Positions 45,596-55,567 of a stretch of DNA of 64,000 nucleotides are shown here, piece after piece. Made by a program: the position numbers and the translations under genes. How positions within the stretch are numbered: the stretch's first letter is position 1; each line of letters starts with the position of its first letter. Source of the DNA: an uncultured Burkholderiales bacterium (GTDB taxonomy: Bacteria > Pseudomonadota > Gammaproteobacteria > Burkholderiales > Burkholderiaceae_C); NCBI GenBank assembly GCA_945952065.1, contig CAMFGY010000002.1, positions 124,001 to 188,000 of the forward strand. The letters run 5' to 3'. The notes under the pieces are model-generated. The model saw nothing but the letters and a program-made list of their open reading frames with translations, did not search any database and was not told where the DNA came from.

Positions 45596-45775
45596 AGAGA
45601 TCCAAGGCTTTAGCCCCTCGCAGCAAAGATCGTGCCCGAGTGTCTTTTATTGGGGTCAGAGTCGATTTTCCCGGGCGCGCCGCCCCATTCGCAGGCGTTA
45701 CGCGGGCCATACACGGCAAATACACAGGCCAGGTGCAAACCTCGCCAAGCAAGCTTTCGCCCGGAACGCTTGGTT

Positions 45776-45797
45776 TTGACGTTTACGTAAACGTCAA
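45776..45797. promoter_or_regulatory. 22-bp palindromic operator upstream of icmF
   Basis: TTGACGTTTAC followed by its exact complement GTAAACGTCAA. It overlaps a candidate -35 (TTTACG, 45782-45787) that is 18 bp from a -10-like TAGAAT (45806-45811), so binding would block or activate icmF transcription. The ACGTxxACGT type resembles LiuR/MerR-family sites of branched-chain acyl-CoA genes; no regulator gene is adjacent. Confidence 0.6.
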
Positions 45798-45869
45798 TCA
45801 AGCTCTAGAATCCGCGAAGTTTTGCTGCTACAAAAGGCGCCCACCTCGGGTTGCTGCTGGAGACCCTCG

Positions 45870-48800
45870 ATGACCGACTTGTCCGCCGAATCCAAAGCCC
45901 TGGCCAATTACCGCCCGACGAACAAGGTGCGTTTCGTTACCGCGGCCAGCCTCTTCGACGGCCATGATGCCGCCATCAACATCATGCGCCGCATCCTGCA
46001 AGGCATGGGTGCGGAGGTCATCCACCTGGGCCACAACCGCTCGGTCGATGAGGTGGTCACCGCCGCGCTGCAAGAAGACGCGCAAGGCATCGCCATCAGC
46101 TCCTACCAAGGCGGCCATGTCGAGTACTTCAAGTACATGGTGGACTTGCTCAAGCAACGCGGGGGCGCTCACATCCAGGTCTTCGGCGGCGGCGGCGGCG
46201 TGATCGTGCCGGCCGAGATCCGCGACCTGGCCGCTCATGGCGTGCGCATCTTCAGCCCCGAAGACGGCCAGCGCATGGGCCTGCAAGGCATGATCGGCGA
46301 GATGGTGATGAAGGCCGACCAAGACTTCAGCATCTACGCCCCCAAGTCCCTGAGCGCCCTGCAAGGCCATGGCGAAGCCGCCTGGCGCGCGCTGGCCCAG
46401 CTGATCACGGCCCTGGAAAATGACAAGGCTGATGCCGCCCTGGTGGCCGAGCTGCAAGCTGCGGCCAAAACCATCCGTGTGCCCGTGCTGGGCATCACCG
46501 GCACCGGCGGCGCCGGCAAGAGCAGCTTGACCGACGAGCTGATCCGCCGCCTGCGTCTGGACCAGAACGACGCGCTGCGCGTGGCCGTCATCTCCATCGA
46601 CCCCTCGCGCCGCAAGAGCGGTGGCGCCCTGCTGGGCGACCGCATCCGCATGAATGCCATCGGCCCCTGGAGCCAAGGTCACAGAGTCTTCATGCGCAGC
46701 CTCGCCACCCGCGACTTCGGCAGCGAAATCTCCCCCGCCCTGCCCGACGCGATTGCCGCTGCCAAGGTGGCCGGCTTTGACCTGATCGTGGTTGAGACCT
46801 CGGGCATTGGCCAGGGTGATGCCGCCATCGTGCCGCATGTCGATGTGCCGATGTATGTGATGACGCCAGAGTTCGGCGCCGCCAGCCAGCTCGAAAAAAT
46901 CGACATGCTGGACTTCGCCGAGTTCGTGGCCATCAACAAGTTCGACCGCAAGGGCGCGCTCGACGCGATCCGCGATGTGGCCAAGCAGGTGCAGCGCAAC
47001 AAGGAAGCCTTCGGCACGCCGCCGGAGCAGATGCCGGTCTTCGGCACCATGGCCAGCCGCTTCAATGACGACGGCGTCACCGCGCTGTACCAAGCCCTCA
47101 AGCCGCGTCTGGCCGAGCTGGGCCTGAGCTTGCAAGACGGCCGTCTGCCGCTGGTCAACACCCGCCACAGCACCCATCAAACCCCGGTGGTGCCCGCCGC
47201 GCGCGTGCGCTATCTGGCTGAAATCGCCGACACGGTGCGCGGCTACAAAAAGCGCGCCCGCCAGCAGGCCACGCTGGCCCGCGAGATCCAGCAGCTCTGG
47301 GGCAGCTCGCGCATGCTGCTGGAAGCCAACCCCGACAAGCACCGCGCTCGCGATGCGCTGGCCGAGCTGGCCCAGCAGCGCGAAGAACAGATGAAGCCCG
47401 GTGCCCGCCACCTGCTCAAGCAGTGGCCGGACATGCAAAAAGCCTATGCCGGCGACGAGTATGTGGTGAAGATCCGCGACAAAGAGATCCGCACCAACCT
47501 CGTTCACACCAGCCTCTCTGGCACCAAGGTGCGCAAGGTGGTGCTGCCGCATTACGAGTGCCATGGCGAATTGCTGAAGTGGCTGCTGCTGGAAAACGTG
47601 CCCGGCAGCTTCCCCTACACCGCCGGCGTGTTTGCCTTCAAGCGCGAAGGGGAAGACCCGACCCGCATGTTCGCCGGCGAGGGCGATGCCTTCCGCACGA
47701 ATCGCCGCTTCAAGCTGGTGTCTGAGGGCATGCCGGCCAAGCGCCTGTCCACAGCGTTTGACTCGGTCACGCTGTACGGCGCTGACCCGGCCCCGCGCCC
47801 CGACATCTACGGCAAGGTCGGCAACTCCGGCGTATCGATTGCCACGCTGGACGATATGAAGGTGCTGTACGACGGCTTTGATCTGTGCAGCCCATCGACC
47901 AGCGTGTCCATGACCATCAACGGCCCGGCGCCGACGATTCTGGCCATGTTCATGAACACCGCCATTGACCAGAACATTGCCAAGTTCCAGGCCGACAACG
48001 GCCGCGAACCCACCGCTGACGAAGCCGCCAAGATCAAGGACTGGGTGCTGGCCAATGTGCGCGGCACGGTGCAGGCCGACATCCTGAAGGAAGACCAGGG
48101 TCAGAACACCTGCATCTTCTCGACTGAGTTCTCGCTCAAGGTGATGGGGGATATCGCCGAGTACTTCGTGCACCACAATGTGCGCAATTTCTACTCCGTC
48201 TCGATCAGCGGTTATCACATCGCCGAGGCCGGTGCCAACCCCATCAGCCAGTTGGCGCTGACGCTGTCCAATGGCTTCACCTTTGTGGAAGCCTATCTGG
48301 CGCGCGGCATGCACATCGATGACTTCGCGCCCAATCTGAGCTTCTTCTTCTCCAACGGCATGGACCCCGAGTACACCGTGCTGGGCCGCGTGGCGCGCCG
48401 CATCTGGGCCGTGGCCATGCGCGACAAATACGGCGCCAACGAGCGCAGCCAAAAGCTCAAGTACCACATCCAAACCTCGGGCCGCTCGCTGCACGCGCAG
48501 GAGATCCAGTTCAACGACATCCGCACCACGCTGCAGGCCCTGATCGCCATTTACGACAACTGCAACAGCCTGCACACCAACGCTTTTGACGAGGCCATCA
48601 CCACGCCCACCGAAGAATCGGTGCGCCGCGCCATGGCGATTCAGCTCATCATCAACCGCGAGTGGGGCTTAGCCAAGAACGAGAACCCCAGCCAAGGCGC
48701 CTTCATCATCGAAGAGCTGACCGAGTTGCTGGAAGAAGCCGTGCTGGCCGAGTTCGAAAAAATCGCCGAGCGCGGCGGCGTGCTGGGGGCGATGGAAACC

Positions 48801-49160
48801 GGCTACCAGCGCAGCAAGATCCAGGAAGAGAGCATGCATTACGAGATGCTCAAGCACACCGGCGAGTACCCCATCATCGGCGTCAACACCTTCCGCAACC
48901 CGCATGGCGACACGGTGCCCGAAAGCATCGAGCTGGCGCGCTCCACCGACGAAGAAAAGCAAAGCCAGCTGCACCGCCTGCGCGACTTCCATGCCCGCCA
49001 TGCGGGCGAAAGCGCCACCCAGTTGCAGCGCCTGCAACAAGCCGTCATCGACAACAAGAACGTGTTTGAGGTCTTGATGGACGCGGTGCGCGTGTGCTCG
49101 CTGGGTCAGATCACGGCAGCCCTGTTCGAGGTGGGCGGCCAGTACCGGCGCAGCATGTAA
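45870..49160 (+). CDS. icmF: Fused isobutyryl-CoA mutase (IcmF)
   Basis: Adenosylcobalamin enzyme interconverting isobutyryl-CoA and n-butyryl-CoA (or pivalyl/isovaleryl-CoA). The 1096 aa start at ATG 45870 behind GGAG. Order: B12-binding domain (about 20-150; [13 protein letters not shown], where the His ligates cobalt), a G-protein chaperone domain (P-loop [12 protein letters not shown], about 215), then the large mutase TIM-barrel domain ([30 protein letters not shown]). The internal GTPase is diagnostic of the fused form. It is preceded by a 22-bp palindrome. Confidence 0.95.
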   Translation: MTDLSAESKALANYRPTNKVRFVTAASLFDGHDAAINIMRRILQGMGAEVIHLGHNRSVDEVVTAALQEDAQGIAISSYQGGHVEYFKYMVDLLKQRGGAHIQVFGGGGGVIVPAEIRDLAAHGVRIFSPEDGQRMGLQGMIGEMVMKADQDFSIYAPKSLSALQGHGEAAWRALAQLITALENDKADAALVAELQAAAKTIRVPVLGITGTGGAGKSSLTDELIRRLRLDQNDALRVAVISIDPSRRKSGGALLGDRIRMNAIGPWSQGHRVFMRSLATRDFGSEISPALPDAIAAAKVAGFDLIVVETSGIGQGDAAIVPHVDVPMYVMTPEFGAASQLEKIDMLDFAEFVAINKFDRKGALDAIRDVAKQVQRNKEAFGTPPEQMPVFGTMASRFNDDGVTALYQALKPRLAELGLSLQDGRLPLVNTRHSTHQTPVVPAARVRYLAEIADTVRGYKKRARQQATLAREIQQLWGSSRMLLEANPDKHRARDALAELAQQREEQMKPGARHLLKQWPDMQKAYAGDEYVVKIRDKEIRTNLVHTSLSGTKVRKVVLPHYECHGELLKWLLLENVPGSFPYTAGVFAFKREGEDPTRMFAGEGDAFRTNRRFKLVSEGMPAKRLSTAFDSVTLYGADPAPRPDIYGKVGNSGVSIATLDDMKVLYDGFDLCSPSTSVSMTINGPAPTILAMFMNTAIDQNIAKFQADNGREPTADEAAKIKDWVLANVRGTVQADILKEDQGQNTCIFSTEFSLKVMGDIAEYFVHHNVRNFYSVSISGYHIAEAGANPISQLALTLSNGFTFVEAYLARGMHIDDFAPNLSFFFSNGMDPEYTVLGRVARRIWAVAMRDKYGANERSQKLKYHIQTSGRSLHAQEIQFNDIRTTLQALIAIYDNCNSLHTNAFDEAITTPTEESVRRAMAIQLIINREWGLAKNENPSQGAFIIEELTELLEEAVLAEFEKIAERGGVLGAMETGYQRSKIQEESMHYEMLKHTGEYPIIGVNTFRNPHGDTVPESIELARSTDEEKQSQLHRLRDFHARHAGESATQLQRLQQAVIDNKNVFEVLMDAVRVCSLGQITAALFEVGGQYRRSM

Positions 49161-49170
49161 GGCCGAGCCT

Positions 49171-49198
49171 GCCGCTCAGGCCCTGGGCCTAGAGCGGC
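49171..49198. terminator. Hairpin between convergent icmF and GNAT genes
   Basis: GCCGCTC-AGGCC-CTG-GGCCT-(A)-GAGCGGC, with one bulged base. It covers the 3' end of the GNAT gene 10 bp after icmF. There is no U-run, so factor-independent termination is uncertain. Confidence 0.45.
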
Positions 49199-49656
49199 AG
49201 CACAAAGCGTTGCTTGGGCAACATCTGAGCGCCTAAGCGCCGGTAAAAACGGGCGGCGGCCTCGTTCCACTGCGGCGTTTGCCATTGCAATTGCTGGCAG
49301 CCCTCGGCCCGCGCCTGGGCCTGCACAGCTTGCATCAACACCGGGCCCAGGCCGAGGCCTCGGGCATGGGGGCGCAGGTACAGGCAGTCCAGGTGAAGAA
49401 AGGCATCGGCGCTCAGCGTGGCGTAGTCCAGGGTGGCGCTGGCGTAGCCGATCAGGCGGCCATCGTCCATGGCGTGCGCCAGCCAGATCCACAAGCGCCG
49501 CTGCTGCAGCGCCTGCCTCAAGCGTGCGGCCCACTGCGCATCCAGGCGCGCGGTGCAGCCCTCAAAGGCCGCATGCTCCGCGCACAGGGGTGCCAAGTCC
49601 TGCACATCGTCCGGCGTGGCCAATCGCACGCTGAAGGCCCCAGGCCCCTCAGCCAC
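49189..49656 (-). CDS. GNAT family N-acetyltransferase
   Basis: A 155-aa acetyltransferase. The acetyl-CoA motif is in PHARGLGLGPVLM (RxxGxG/A-like), preceded by HLDCLYL and followed by WNEAAARFYRRLGA. The substrate is unknown. Its start overlaps the rhodanese stop by 8 bp, so the two are co-translated. Confidence 0.88.
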   Translation of the reverse strand: MAEGPGAFSVRLATPDDVQDLAPLCAEHAAFEGCTARLDAQWAARLRQALQQRRLWIWLAHAMDDGRLIGYASATLDYATLSADAFLHLDCLYLRPHARGLGLGPVLMQAVQAQARAEGCQQLQWQTPQWNEAAARFYRRLGAQMLPKQRFVLPL

Positions 49657-50107
49657 AGCTGCAAGCGATCAGCGACTCGCCCTGCAAACGGCCCGGCTCC
49701 GACCCCAGGGCGAGCGGAAAACCGTCACGCTTCCAGAAGTCCAAGCCGCCCAGCATCTCCTTGACCTGAAAGCCGCGCGAGGCCAGCAAGTAGGCGCCCT
49801 TGGTGGAGCCATTGCAACCAATGCCGTCGCAGTAGGTGATGTAGACCTTGCTGCGGTCCAGAGTTGCCAAACTGGGGTCGGCCTGCATGAGCTTTTTCAG
49901 GCTCAGCGCGCCGGGCACATGCGCCTCCTCATAGGCCTCGGGGCGGCGCGTGTCCAAGACCACGATGTCCGGGCAGCCGGCCAAAAGGTCTTCGGCCACG
50001 TCCCAGGCATCCGTATGAAAGCCCAGCTTGGCCTTCATATAGGCGGCGCTGTCGGCCGGGCTGGGGGCGGGAAATTCAAGAACGGAAGAAGTCCTGGGGC
50101 TGCTCAT
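49649..50107 (-). CDS. Rhodanese-like protein
   Basis: A 152-aa single rhodanese domain starting at ATG 50107. Blocks: VVLDTRRPEAYEEAHVPGAL, then the active-site loop YCDGIGCNGSTKGA with the catalytic Cys. Two more Cys end the protein (ACSCG). It is first in the pair with the GNAT gene and divergent from the MocR regulator, which may control it. Confidence 0.85.
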   Translation of the reverse strand: MSSPRTSSVLEFPAPSPADSAAYMKAKLGFHTDAWDVAEDLLAGCPDIVVLDTRRPEAYEEAHVPGALSLKKLMQADPSLATLDRSKVYITYCDGIGCNGSTKGAYLLASRGFQVKEMLGGLDFWKRDGFPLALGSEPGRLQGESLIACSCG

Positions 50108-50195
50108 GCTGTACCTCAAAGCGTGTGGGTGAGGCCTCAGTGTCGGCGCCAAATGGCCTTAGCATTGATACCAATTTCTCCCATTCGATAAGACC

Positions 50196-51668
50196 ATGCC
50201 AAAGCCGCGCCTGTGGTTGCAGTTGTTTGAACGCCAAGCCGGCCAGGGCTTGGGCAGGCGCGAGCAGCTGTGCGCCAGCTTGCGCGAGGCCATGCGCGCA
50301 GGTGAGCTGAGCCTGGACGAGCGGCTGCCCGCGAGCCGGGTGCTGGCGGCCGATCTGGGCTTGTCGCGCGTCACGGTCGAGGCGGCCTATGGCCAGCTGG
50401 AGGCCGAGGGCTATCTGAAACGGGCCGTGGGGCGCGGCAGCTTTGTGGCCATCTCGCTGCCCCGCCACAGCGCTCGCAAGCCGCGCAGCCCGGGCAGTCC
50501 CTCGCCCCAGCTACATCAAGGGCCGGGCCTGTCGCGGCGCGGTCAGCGCATTGCCGACGGTGGGGGCTGCGTCGATCCCCGCCGGCCGCTGGCCTTTGCC
50601 GCCGGCAGCCCGGATTTGCGCGCCTTCCCCCTCGAGTTGTGGCGCCAGCTCAGCAACAAACGCTTGCGCACTGACACCAGCCTGCTCGGCTATGGCGACC
50701 CCCAAGGTCATGAAGACTTGCGTAGCGCCATTGCCGAGTACCTGAACCAGTCGCGCGGCTTGCGTTGCCGCGCAGAACAGGTGCTGGTCTTGACCAGCTC
50801 GCAGCAAGCGCTGCAACTGCTGGGCGCCATGCTGCTGGACGAGGGCGACAGCGTCTGGATGGAAGAGCCCGGCTATGCCGGCGCCTACACCGCTTTTGCT
50901 GCTTGCGGCGCCCAGATGCAGCCGGTGCCGGTGGACAGCGAGGGCATGCAGCCCCAGCCCGAGCTGCCGCGGCCGCGCCTGATCTACCTGACACCCTCGC
51001 ACCAATACCCTTGCGGCATGAGCTTGTCCTTGCCGCGCCGGCTGGCCCTGCTGCAACTGGCGCAACGCGAATCGGCCTGGATCGTGGAGGATGACTACGA
51101 CAGCGAGTTCCACTACGAGGGCCGGCCCGCACCGGCCCTGCAAGGGCTGGATGAACAGGGCCGCGTGCTCTACATCGGCACCTTCTCCAAAGCCTTGTTC
51201 CCCTCTTTGCGCCTGGCCTATCTGGTGTTGCCCGAAGCCTTGGTGGCGCCGCTGGTGAGCGCGCGCACTCTGCACGACGGCCACAGCGCGCAGCTGCCCC
51301 AAGCCGTGACGGCCGACTTCATCCGCCAAGGCCATTTCGCCGCCCATCTGCGCCTGATGCGCCAGCTGTATGGCGAGCGCCGCAATGTGCTGTTGGAGGC
51401 CCTGCAGCCGCTGCAATCCTGGCTCTGCCCCCGCCCCAGCCCCGGGGGCCTGCAACTGGCCGCCACCTTGCCGCCGGGGCAAGAGGCGCATTGGAGCCGG
51501 GCCGCCGCCGCGCAAGGTGTGCTGACCCCCGGCCTGAGCGCTCTGTACCGCGGCAGCTCCGCGCAAGACGGCTGGCTGCTGGGCTTTGCCGCGCTCACGC
51601 CTGCGGAGATACGCGCCGCTGCCCACAGTCTGCAGCGACTGCAAGGCGTGAAGCCCCGCCCGGCATAA
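50196..51668 (+). CDS. MocR/PdxR-type GntR regulator with aminotransferase domain
   Basis: A 490-aa chimeric regulator. N-terminal GntR winged helix (about 20-85; SRVLAADLGLSRVTVEAAYGQLEAEGYL) and a C-terminal fold-type I aminotransferase-like domain that binds PLP (Lys in GTFSKALFPSLRLAYL; VEDDYDSEFHYEG). MocR proteins respond to PLP or amino-compounds and usually control a divergent gene, here the rhodanese-GNAT pair 88 bp away. The target is inferred. Confidence 0.9.
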   Translation: MPKPRLWLQLFERQAGQGLGRREQLCASLREAMRAGELSLDERLPASRVLAADLGLSRVTVEAAYGQLEAEGYLKRAVGRGSFVAISLPRHSARKPRSPGSPSPQLHQGPGLSRRGQRIADGGGCVDPRRPLAFAAGSPDLRAFPLELWRQLSNKRLRTDTSLLGYGDPQGHEDLRSAIAEYLNQSRGLRCRAEQVLVLTSSQQALQLLGAMLLDEGDSVWMEEPGYAGAYTAFAACGAQMQPVPVDSEGMQPQPELPRPRLIYLTPSHQYPCGMSLSLPRRLALLQLAQRESAWIVEDDYDSEFHYEGRPAPALQGLDEQGRVLYIGTFSKALFPSLRLAYLVLPEALVAPLVSARTLHDGHSAQLPQAVTADFIRQGHFAAHLRLMRQLYGERRNVLLEALQPLQSWLCPRPSPGGLQLAATLPPGQEAHWSRAAAAQGVLTPGLSALYRGSSAQDGWLLGFAALTPAEIRAAAHSLQRLQGVKPRPA

Positions 51669-51689
51669 GCGGCAATACTTTTGATTTCA

Positions 51690-51732
51690 GCAAGCTCGAC
51701 GCAGCGCCGGCTCGCACTGAAGGCGAGCTTGC
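51690..51732 (+). terminator. Hairpin after the MocR gene
   Basis: GCAAGCTCG pairs perfectly with CGAGCTTGC (9 bp) around a 25-nt loop, 22 bp after the MocR stop. There is no U-run; it may be an attenuator or transcript end. Confidence 0.35.
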
Positions 51733-51782
51733 GGTAAAACTGCAGAGACCGCATCGCGCGATTAGATGTTCAAGGAGTCCCC

Positions 51783-52160
51783 ATGAACTGGAATATGAGC
51801 TTGTTGCCGGTGGAAGCGCAGACCCATCCGGCCCCGCAAGAAGCACATCACCACGCTGAGGCCGCGCCGGCGGGCAACGAGGCTTTGCCCGCGGACTGCC
51901 TCTTGATCGACGTACGTTCCTACGCCGAATACATGGCCGGCCATTTGCCCAACGCGCATTGCCTGCCGCTGCCGCAAATGGCGCATCTGCTGCGCCAGAT
52001 GGCCCCTGACCGAGACGCCCCCATCGTGCTGTACTGCGCCTCAGGCGCCCGCGCCGAGCAGGCCCTAGGCCTGCTGCAAGGCATGGGCTACAAGCACGTC
52101 ATCAACGGCGGCGGCGCCATTGCGCTGAGCAAGAAACTGGGCACCCGCATCGAGCATTGA
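51783..52160 (+). CDS. Rhodanese-like domain protein
   Basis: A 125-aa protein led by AAGGAGT upstream of the ATG. A His-rich N-terminal stretch (HPAPQEAHHHAEA) precedes a single rhodanese domain: LIDVRSYAEYMAGHLPNA and active-site loop YCASGARAEQA with Cys. No signal peptide is evident. Convergent with the oleate hydratase gene. Confidence 0.88.
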   Translation: MNWNMSLLPVEAQTHPAPQEAHHHAEAAPAGNEALPADCLLIDVRSYAEYMAGHLPNAHCLPLPQMAHLLRQMAPDRDAPIVLYCASGARAEQALGLLQGMGYKHVINGGGAIALSKKLGTRIEH

Positions 52161-52182
52161 TGCAGGCCCAGGGCCAGCGGCC

Positions 52183-53778
52183 TTACTTGAAGGCCTTCAA
52201 CAAAGCCTCAAACTGGGTCTTCACCGAGTGGTCGTGCGGGATGATGGCCGGCACCGCACGCTTGACGTTCAGCAGCTCATACACCGCCATCTGCGCGGCC
52301 CGCACCGAGTACTCGACGGTGAACACCACATCGTCGGGGATCTCCACAAACTGGCTGATGAAGGCCAGATTCTTGGAGCTTTTGGGCACCGGCAAGGGGC
52401 GGTCGCTGCGCGCGCGTGGCATGAACATGCTGGTGATGTAGGGCATGCGGCAGGGGATGCAATTGGCTTGCGCCACCGCATCCAGGTCAAAGCGCAGATG
52501 GCCGCAGAGCTCGCGCAGAATTTCCGCGCCGCTGCACTCGGCCATGGGCTTGGCCACGAAGTTGCCAATGCGATCCGGGAACAAGGCATAACCCCAAAAC
52601 ACCTGCACATCGGCGGGCTGGTTCGCAAAGTGCGGCTGATGCGCCAGCACGATGGACATCAACCAGTTGGAATCCTTGAAGGTCACCAACCCGCCGGTGC
52701 CCGGCTCGTTGCCGCTGAAGGCGCGCATCTTGTCGAAGAACACCGTGTCTTTCAGGGTCACGGTGAAGGAGTGCCACATCGACTCGGCAATGCTGCTGTT
52801 GAAGGCCGCCGGATTGCCGAACTCCGGCCGCCCCTGGGCCAGCTTTTCCCACAGCGTCCAACCGCCGCTGTCGCGCTTCGTGAGCGCAGGCGGCGCACTG
52901 TGCATTGAGCCCAGGCTGGACGCGTCGGTCATGGAGGCGTTCTGGAAGAACACCAAGTCATCGCACCCCAGTTCCACGCGCTCCACCGCGCCGCCGCGCT
53001 GCAGCTGGATGGCTGTCACCACGAATTGGCCGCCTTCCTCGCGATGCTCCACCTCGGTGGCCTTGGCGTCCATCACAAAGCGCACGCCTTGCGATTGCAG
53101 CCAAGCCTGCAGCGGGCGCACCAAGGAGTCGTACTGGTTGTAGACGGTGCGCTTGACGCCACCCAAGGTCTCGATGCGCGAGAACTCCAGCATGAAGCGA
53201 TGCAGATAACGTTTGAACTCCACAGCACTGTGCCAGGGCTGGAAGGCGAAGGTCGTGGCCCACATGAACCAGAACTCGGTGTTGAAGAAGGCGGGCGACA
53301 GCCAGTCAGTGATCGCCGAAGTGCCCAGCTCTTCTTCACTGGCATTGCTCAGGCGCAGCAACTCCAAGCGGTCGTGCATGGAAAACCCCATCGATGCCAC
53401 TGGCATCTTGGCGCGCTGGCGGTTGACCAGTCGCGCCATCGAGTGGGCTTTGTGCTTTTCATTGAAGGCCAGGGTTTCGTCGAACACGCTTTGCCCCACA
53501 TGCTCCAGCGAGGGGATGGACTTGAACAAGTCCCAGGTGCACTCGTAGTTGTCGGTGGTGAGCATGCGGCCACCGCGCAGCGAGTAGCCGCGCTCGGCAT
53601 CGCCCGCGCCGTCCAAGCTGCCGCCCATCAAGGGCGAGGCCTCAAAAATCGTGATGTTGGCGCCGGGCACTTGGGCGTCCCGAATCATGAAGGCCGCCGC
53701 GGCCATGGAACCGATGCCGCCGCCGAGCAGATAGGCTTTGGCCGATAAATTGGGAATGGAGTTCTGCGAAGTCGACAT
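52183..53778 (-). CDS. ohyA: Oleate hydratase
   Basis: FAD-dependent enzyme that adds water to unsaturated fatty acids, giving 10-hydroxy fatty acids; used in lipid stress and detoxification. The 531 aa have an N-terminal FAD motif (YLLGGGIGSMAAAAFMIRD), IFEASPLMGGSLDG, GGRMLTTDNYECTWDLF and the family C-terminus. The length fits OhyA. It is followed upstream by a Crp/Fnr regulator gene in the same orientation, 110 bp away, which may control it. Confidence 0.93.
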   Translation of the reverse strand: MSTSQNSIPNLSAKAYLLGGGIGSMAAAAFMIRDAQVPGANITIFEASPLMGGSLDGAGDAERGYSLRGGRMLTTDNYECTWDLFKSIPSLEHVGQSVFDETLAFNEKHKAHSMARLVNRQRAKMPVASMGFSMHDRLELLRLSNASEEELGTSAITDWLSPAFFNTEFWFMWATTFAFQPWHSAVEFKRYLHRFMLEFSRIETLGGVKRTVYNQYDSLVRPLQAWLQSQGVRFVMDAKATEVEHREEGGQFVVTAIQLQRGGAVERVELGCDDLVFFQNASMTDASSLGSMHSAPPALTKRDSGGWTLWEKLAQGRPEFGNPAAFNSSIAESMWHSFTVTLKDTVFFDKMRAFSGNEPGTGGLVTFKDSNWLMSIVLAHQPHFANQPADVQVFWGYALFPDRIGNFVAKPMAECSGAEILRELCGHLRFDLDAVAQANCIPCRMPYITSMFMPRARSDRPLPVPKSSKNLAFISQFVEIPDDVVFTVEYSVRAAQMAVYELLNVKRAVPAIIPHDHSVKTQFEALLKAFK

Positions 53779-53887
53779 AGCGAATGAGTGAGATCAACAA
53801 AGAGGAGCTCAGCTTCGTCGCTGTGCAGCGCCTCTCAAATGATTCAAATCAATCGCCGGGATTCGCGCACGCCGGCCTTGCGCCAGA

Positions 53888-54460
53888 TCAATCCCGCAGG
53901 CGCTTTCGGATGCGACTCAAGGCTTCGGGCGTAACGCCCAAATAGTGCGCAATATCACGCTGCTGAATGCGCCCGGCCAGCGCCGGGTAGCTGCTCAAAA
54001 AAGACTGGTAGCGCTCATCGGGCCGCATGGTCAGCAATTCGCGCTCGCGCTGTTCCTTGCGCACGATGTGCCGCTCCAGCAACTGCAAAACCGCGCCCTG
54101 CCAGCTGGCGTGGCGGTCCATCAGGCCGCGCAGGTCCACATAGCGGATTTGCTCGAGCTCGCAGGACTCCAGCGCAATCGCCGAGTAGTCGGTTTTCTGG
54201 CCGGCCACCAAGACATTCGGGCAGGCGAAGAAATCGCCCTCGCCAATGAAGGACTTGATCCACTCCTCGCCTTGCTCATTGAAATAGCTGAGCTTGACCA
54301 TGCCCTGGCGGATCACATAGACAAAAGGCTGCCACTCGCCCTCGGCAAAGATATCGGCGCCTTTGTCAAAGTGCGCCTGACGATAGGCCACCGCCAGCAG
54401 TTCCCAGTCGGGCAGCGGTGCGCCTGCAGCTTGTTCAAAAAGGAGTCGGGTCTGATGCAT
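53888..54460 (-). CDS. Crp/Fnr family transcriptional regulator
   Basis: A 190-aa protein with an N-terminal cyclic-nucleotide-binding-like barrel (EGEWQPFVYVIRQGMVKLSYF, GEGDFFACPNVL) and a short C-terminal helix-turn-helix (IQQRDIAHYLGVTPEALSRIRKRL). No Fnr-type Cys cluster is visible, so it is not a [4Fe-4S] sensor. It lies upstream of oleate hydratase, its likely neighbour in control. Confidence 0.87.
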   Translation of the reverse strand: MHQTRLLFEQAAGAPLPDWELLAVAYRQAHFDKGADIFAEGEWQPFVYVIRQGMVKLSYFNEQGEEWIKSFIGEGDFFACPNVLVAGQKTDYSAIALESCELEQIRYVDLRGLMDRHASWQGAVLQLLERHIVRKEQRERELLTMRPDERYQSFLSSYPALAGRIQQRDIAHYLGVTPEALSRIRKRLRD

Positions 54461-54578
54461 GGGTCAATGAAAACGAACACAGGGCCGGCCGCTACACCGA
54501 GGCTCGGCCCTGGAGGCGACGCAAGACACATCACCTGGCAGCGCACTGTATCGCCTCGGCCCAGCGCACCATCCGGAC

Positions 54579-55469
54579 TCAAGCCTCGGGCAAGCGCTCC
54601 ATCAGCCGCTCCAAGGCCTCCATGCGGAAACGCTGCGGCGTGGTGATGGCGTAAAAGCGCTCTTGCAGAGCGCTGGACCTGGCCACGGTGACCAAGACTC
54701 CAGCGCGCAACTCATCTTGCACCACCACTTCGGGCAAGACGGTCAGCCAGCCGCTGTCGCGCGCGATCAAACGCAGCATGGCCATATCGTCCACTTCGGC
54801 GCGCAGACGCGGGCTGACGCCGGCCGAGGCGCACAGCGCGTCGAACTGCGCGCGCAGCGCATGGCGCGGGCCGGGCAGCGCGATCTCTTGTCCGTCCAGA
54901 TCCTCGGGCATGCGCAGGCTTTGCGCCTGCCAGCGCTTGGCCGGGCCCACCAATGAAATCGTCTGGCTGCCCAGGAAGCGGCAATGCAGCGGCCGCGAGG
55001 GATCGGCGGGCACGGTTTCGTTGGCCAAGACCACATCCAACTGGTGCTGCAGCAGCCGCGCGATCAAGCCCTCCAGCAGGCCCGATTCCAGCGTCAAGAC
55101 CAGCGAAGGGTCGGCCAGCAAGGGCCGAATCCAGTTCTCTTGGTAGTTGCGCGACAAGGTGGCCACGCTGCCCACACGCAGACGCGTGACACCGGCCGTA
55201 CGGCCCTGCAGGCGACCCAGCATCTCTTGCCCGAGACCAAAGATGTTCTCCGCATAGGCGAGCACCAGTTGGCCGGTGTCGGTCAGCCGCAGGCGCCGCC
55301 CTTCGCGCACAAACAAGGCGTCGGCGAGGCGCTCTTCCAGCTGACGGATCTGTGACGACACCGCCGACTGCGAGGTGTGCAGTTCTTCCGCCGCACGCGT
55401 CAGATGCCCCAGCTTGGCCACCCGCCAAAAGTAGAACAAGTGATGGAAATTCAGCTGATCGAGCTGCAT
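54579..55469 (-). CDS. LysR-family transcriptional regulator
   Basis: A 296-aa LysR regulator: N-terminal HTH (LDQLNFHHLFYFWRVAKLGHLTRAAEELHTSQSAVSSQIRQLE is the diagnostic region; note FHHLFYF) and a C-terminal co-inducer domain. It is divergent from dabB across 98 bp that contains an inverted repeat, the classical LysR layout, so it probably controls dabBA, perhaps in response to bicarbonate or CO2 status (inference). Confidence 0.88.
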   Translation of the reverse strand: MQLDQLNFHHLFYFWRVAKLGHLTRAAEELHTSQSAVSSQIRQLEERLADALFVREGRRLRLTDTGQLVLAYAENIFGLGQEMLGRLQGRTAGVTRLRVGSVATLSRNYQENWIRPLLADPSLVLTLESGLLEGLIARLLQHQLDVVLANETVPADPSRPLHCRFLGSQTISLVGPAKRWQAQSLRMPEDLDGQEIALPGPRHALRAQFDALCASAGVSPRLRAEVDDMAMLRLIARDSGWLTVLPEVVVQDELRAGVLVTVARSSALQERFYAITTPQRFRMEALERLMERLPEA

Positions 55470-55520
55470 TGTTCTGTTTTTTAAAACATCTTGTGCTTAT
55501 CAATGTATTTTACAGAACAA
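55469..55520. promoter_or_regulatory. Inverted repeat in the LysR-dabB divergent region
   Basis: TTGTTCTG (55469-55476) and its exact complement CAGAACAA (55513-55520) flank an A/T-rich centre containing TGTTTT-TT-AAAACA. The left arm starts at the LysR start codon. This is a good candidate operator for the LysR regulator; the distance to dabB is 47 bp. Confidence 0.5.
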
Positions 55521-55567
55521 GCACCGATCCGCATGATGCGCGCCAGCATGTTCAACAGGGTTCTGTC

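Noticed and set aside
45828-48575. Long open frame on the minus strand opposite icmF
   Set aside because: It is a mirror of icmF caused by high G+C codon use. Its translation matches no family, while icmF carries all expected motifs. The same holds for long frames opposite glyS/glyQ (21434-23362) and the flavoprotein (59762-62530).
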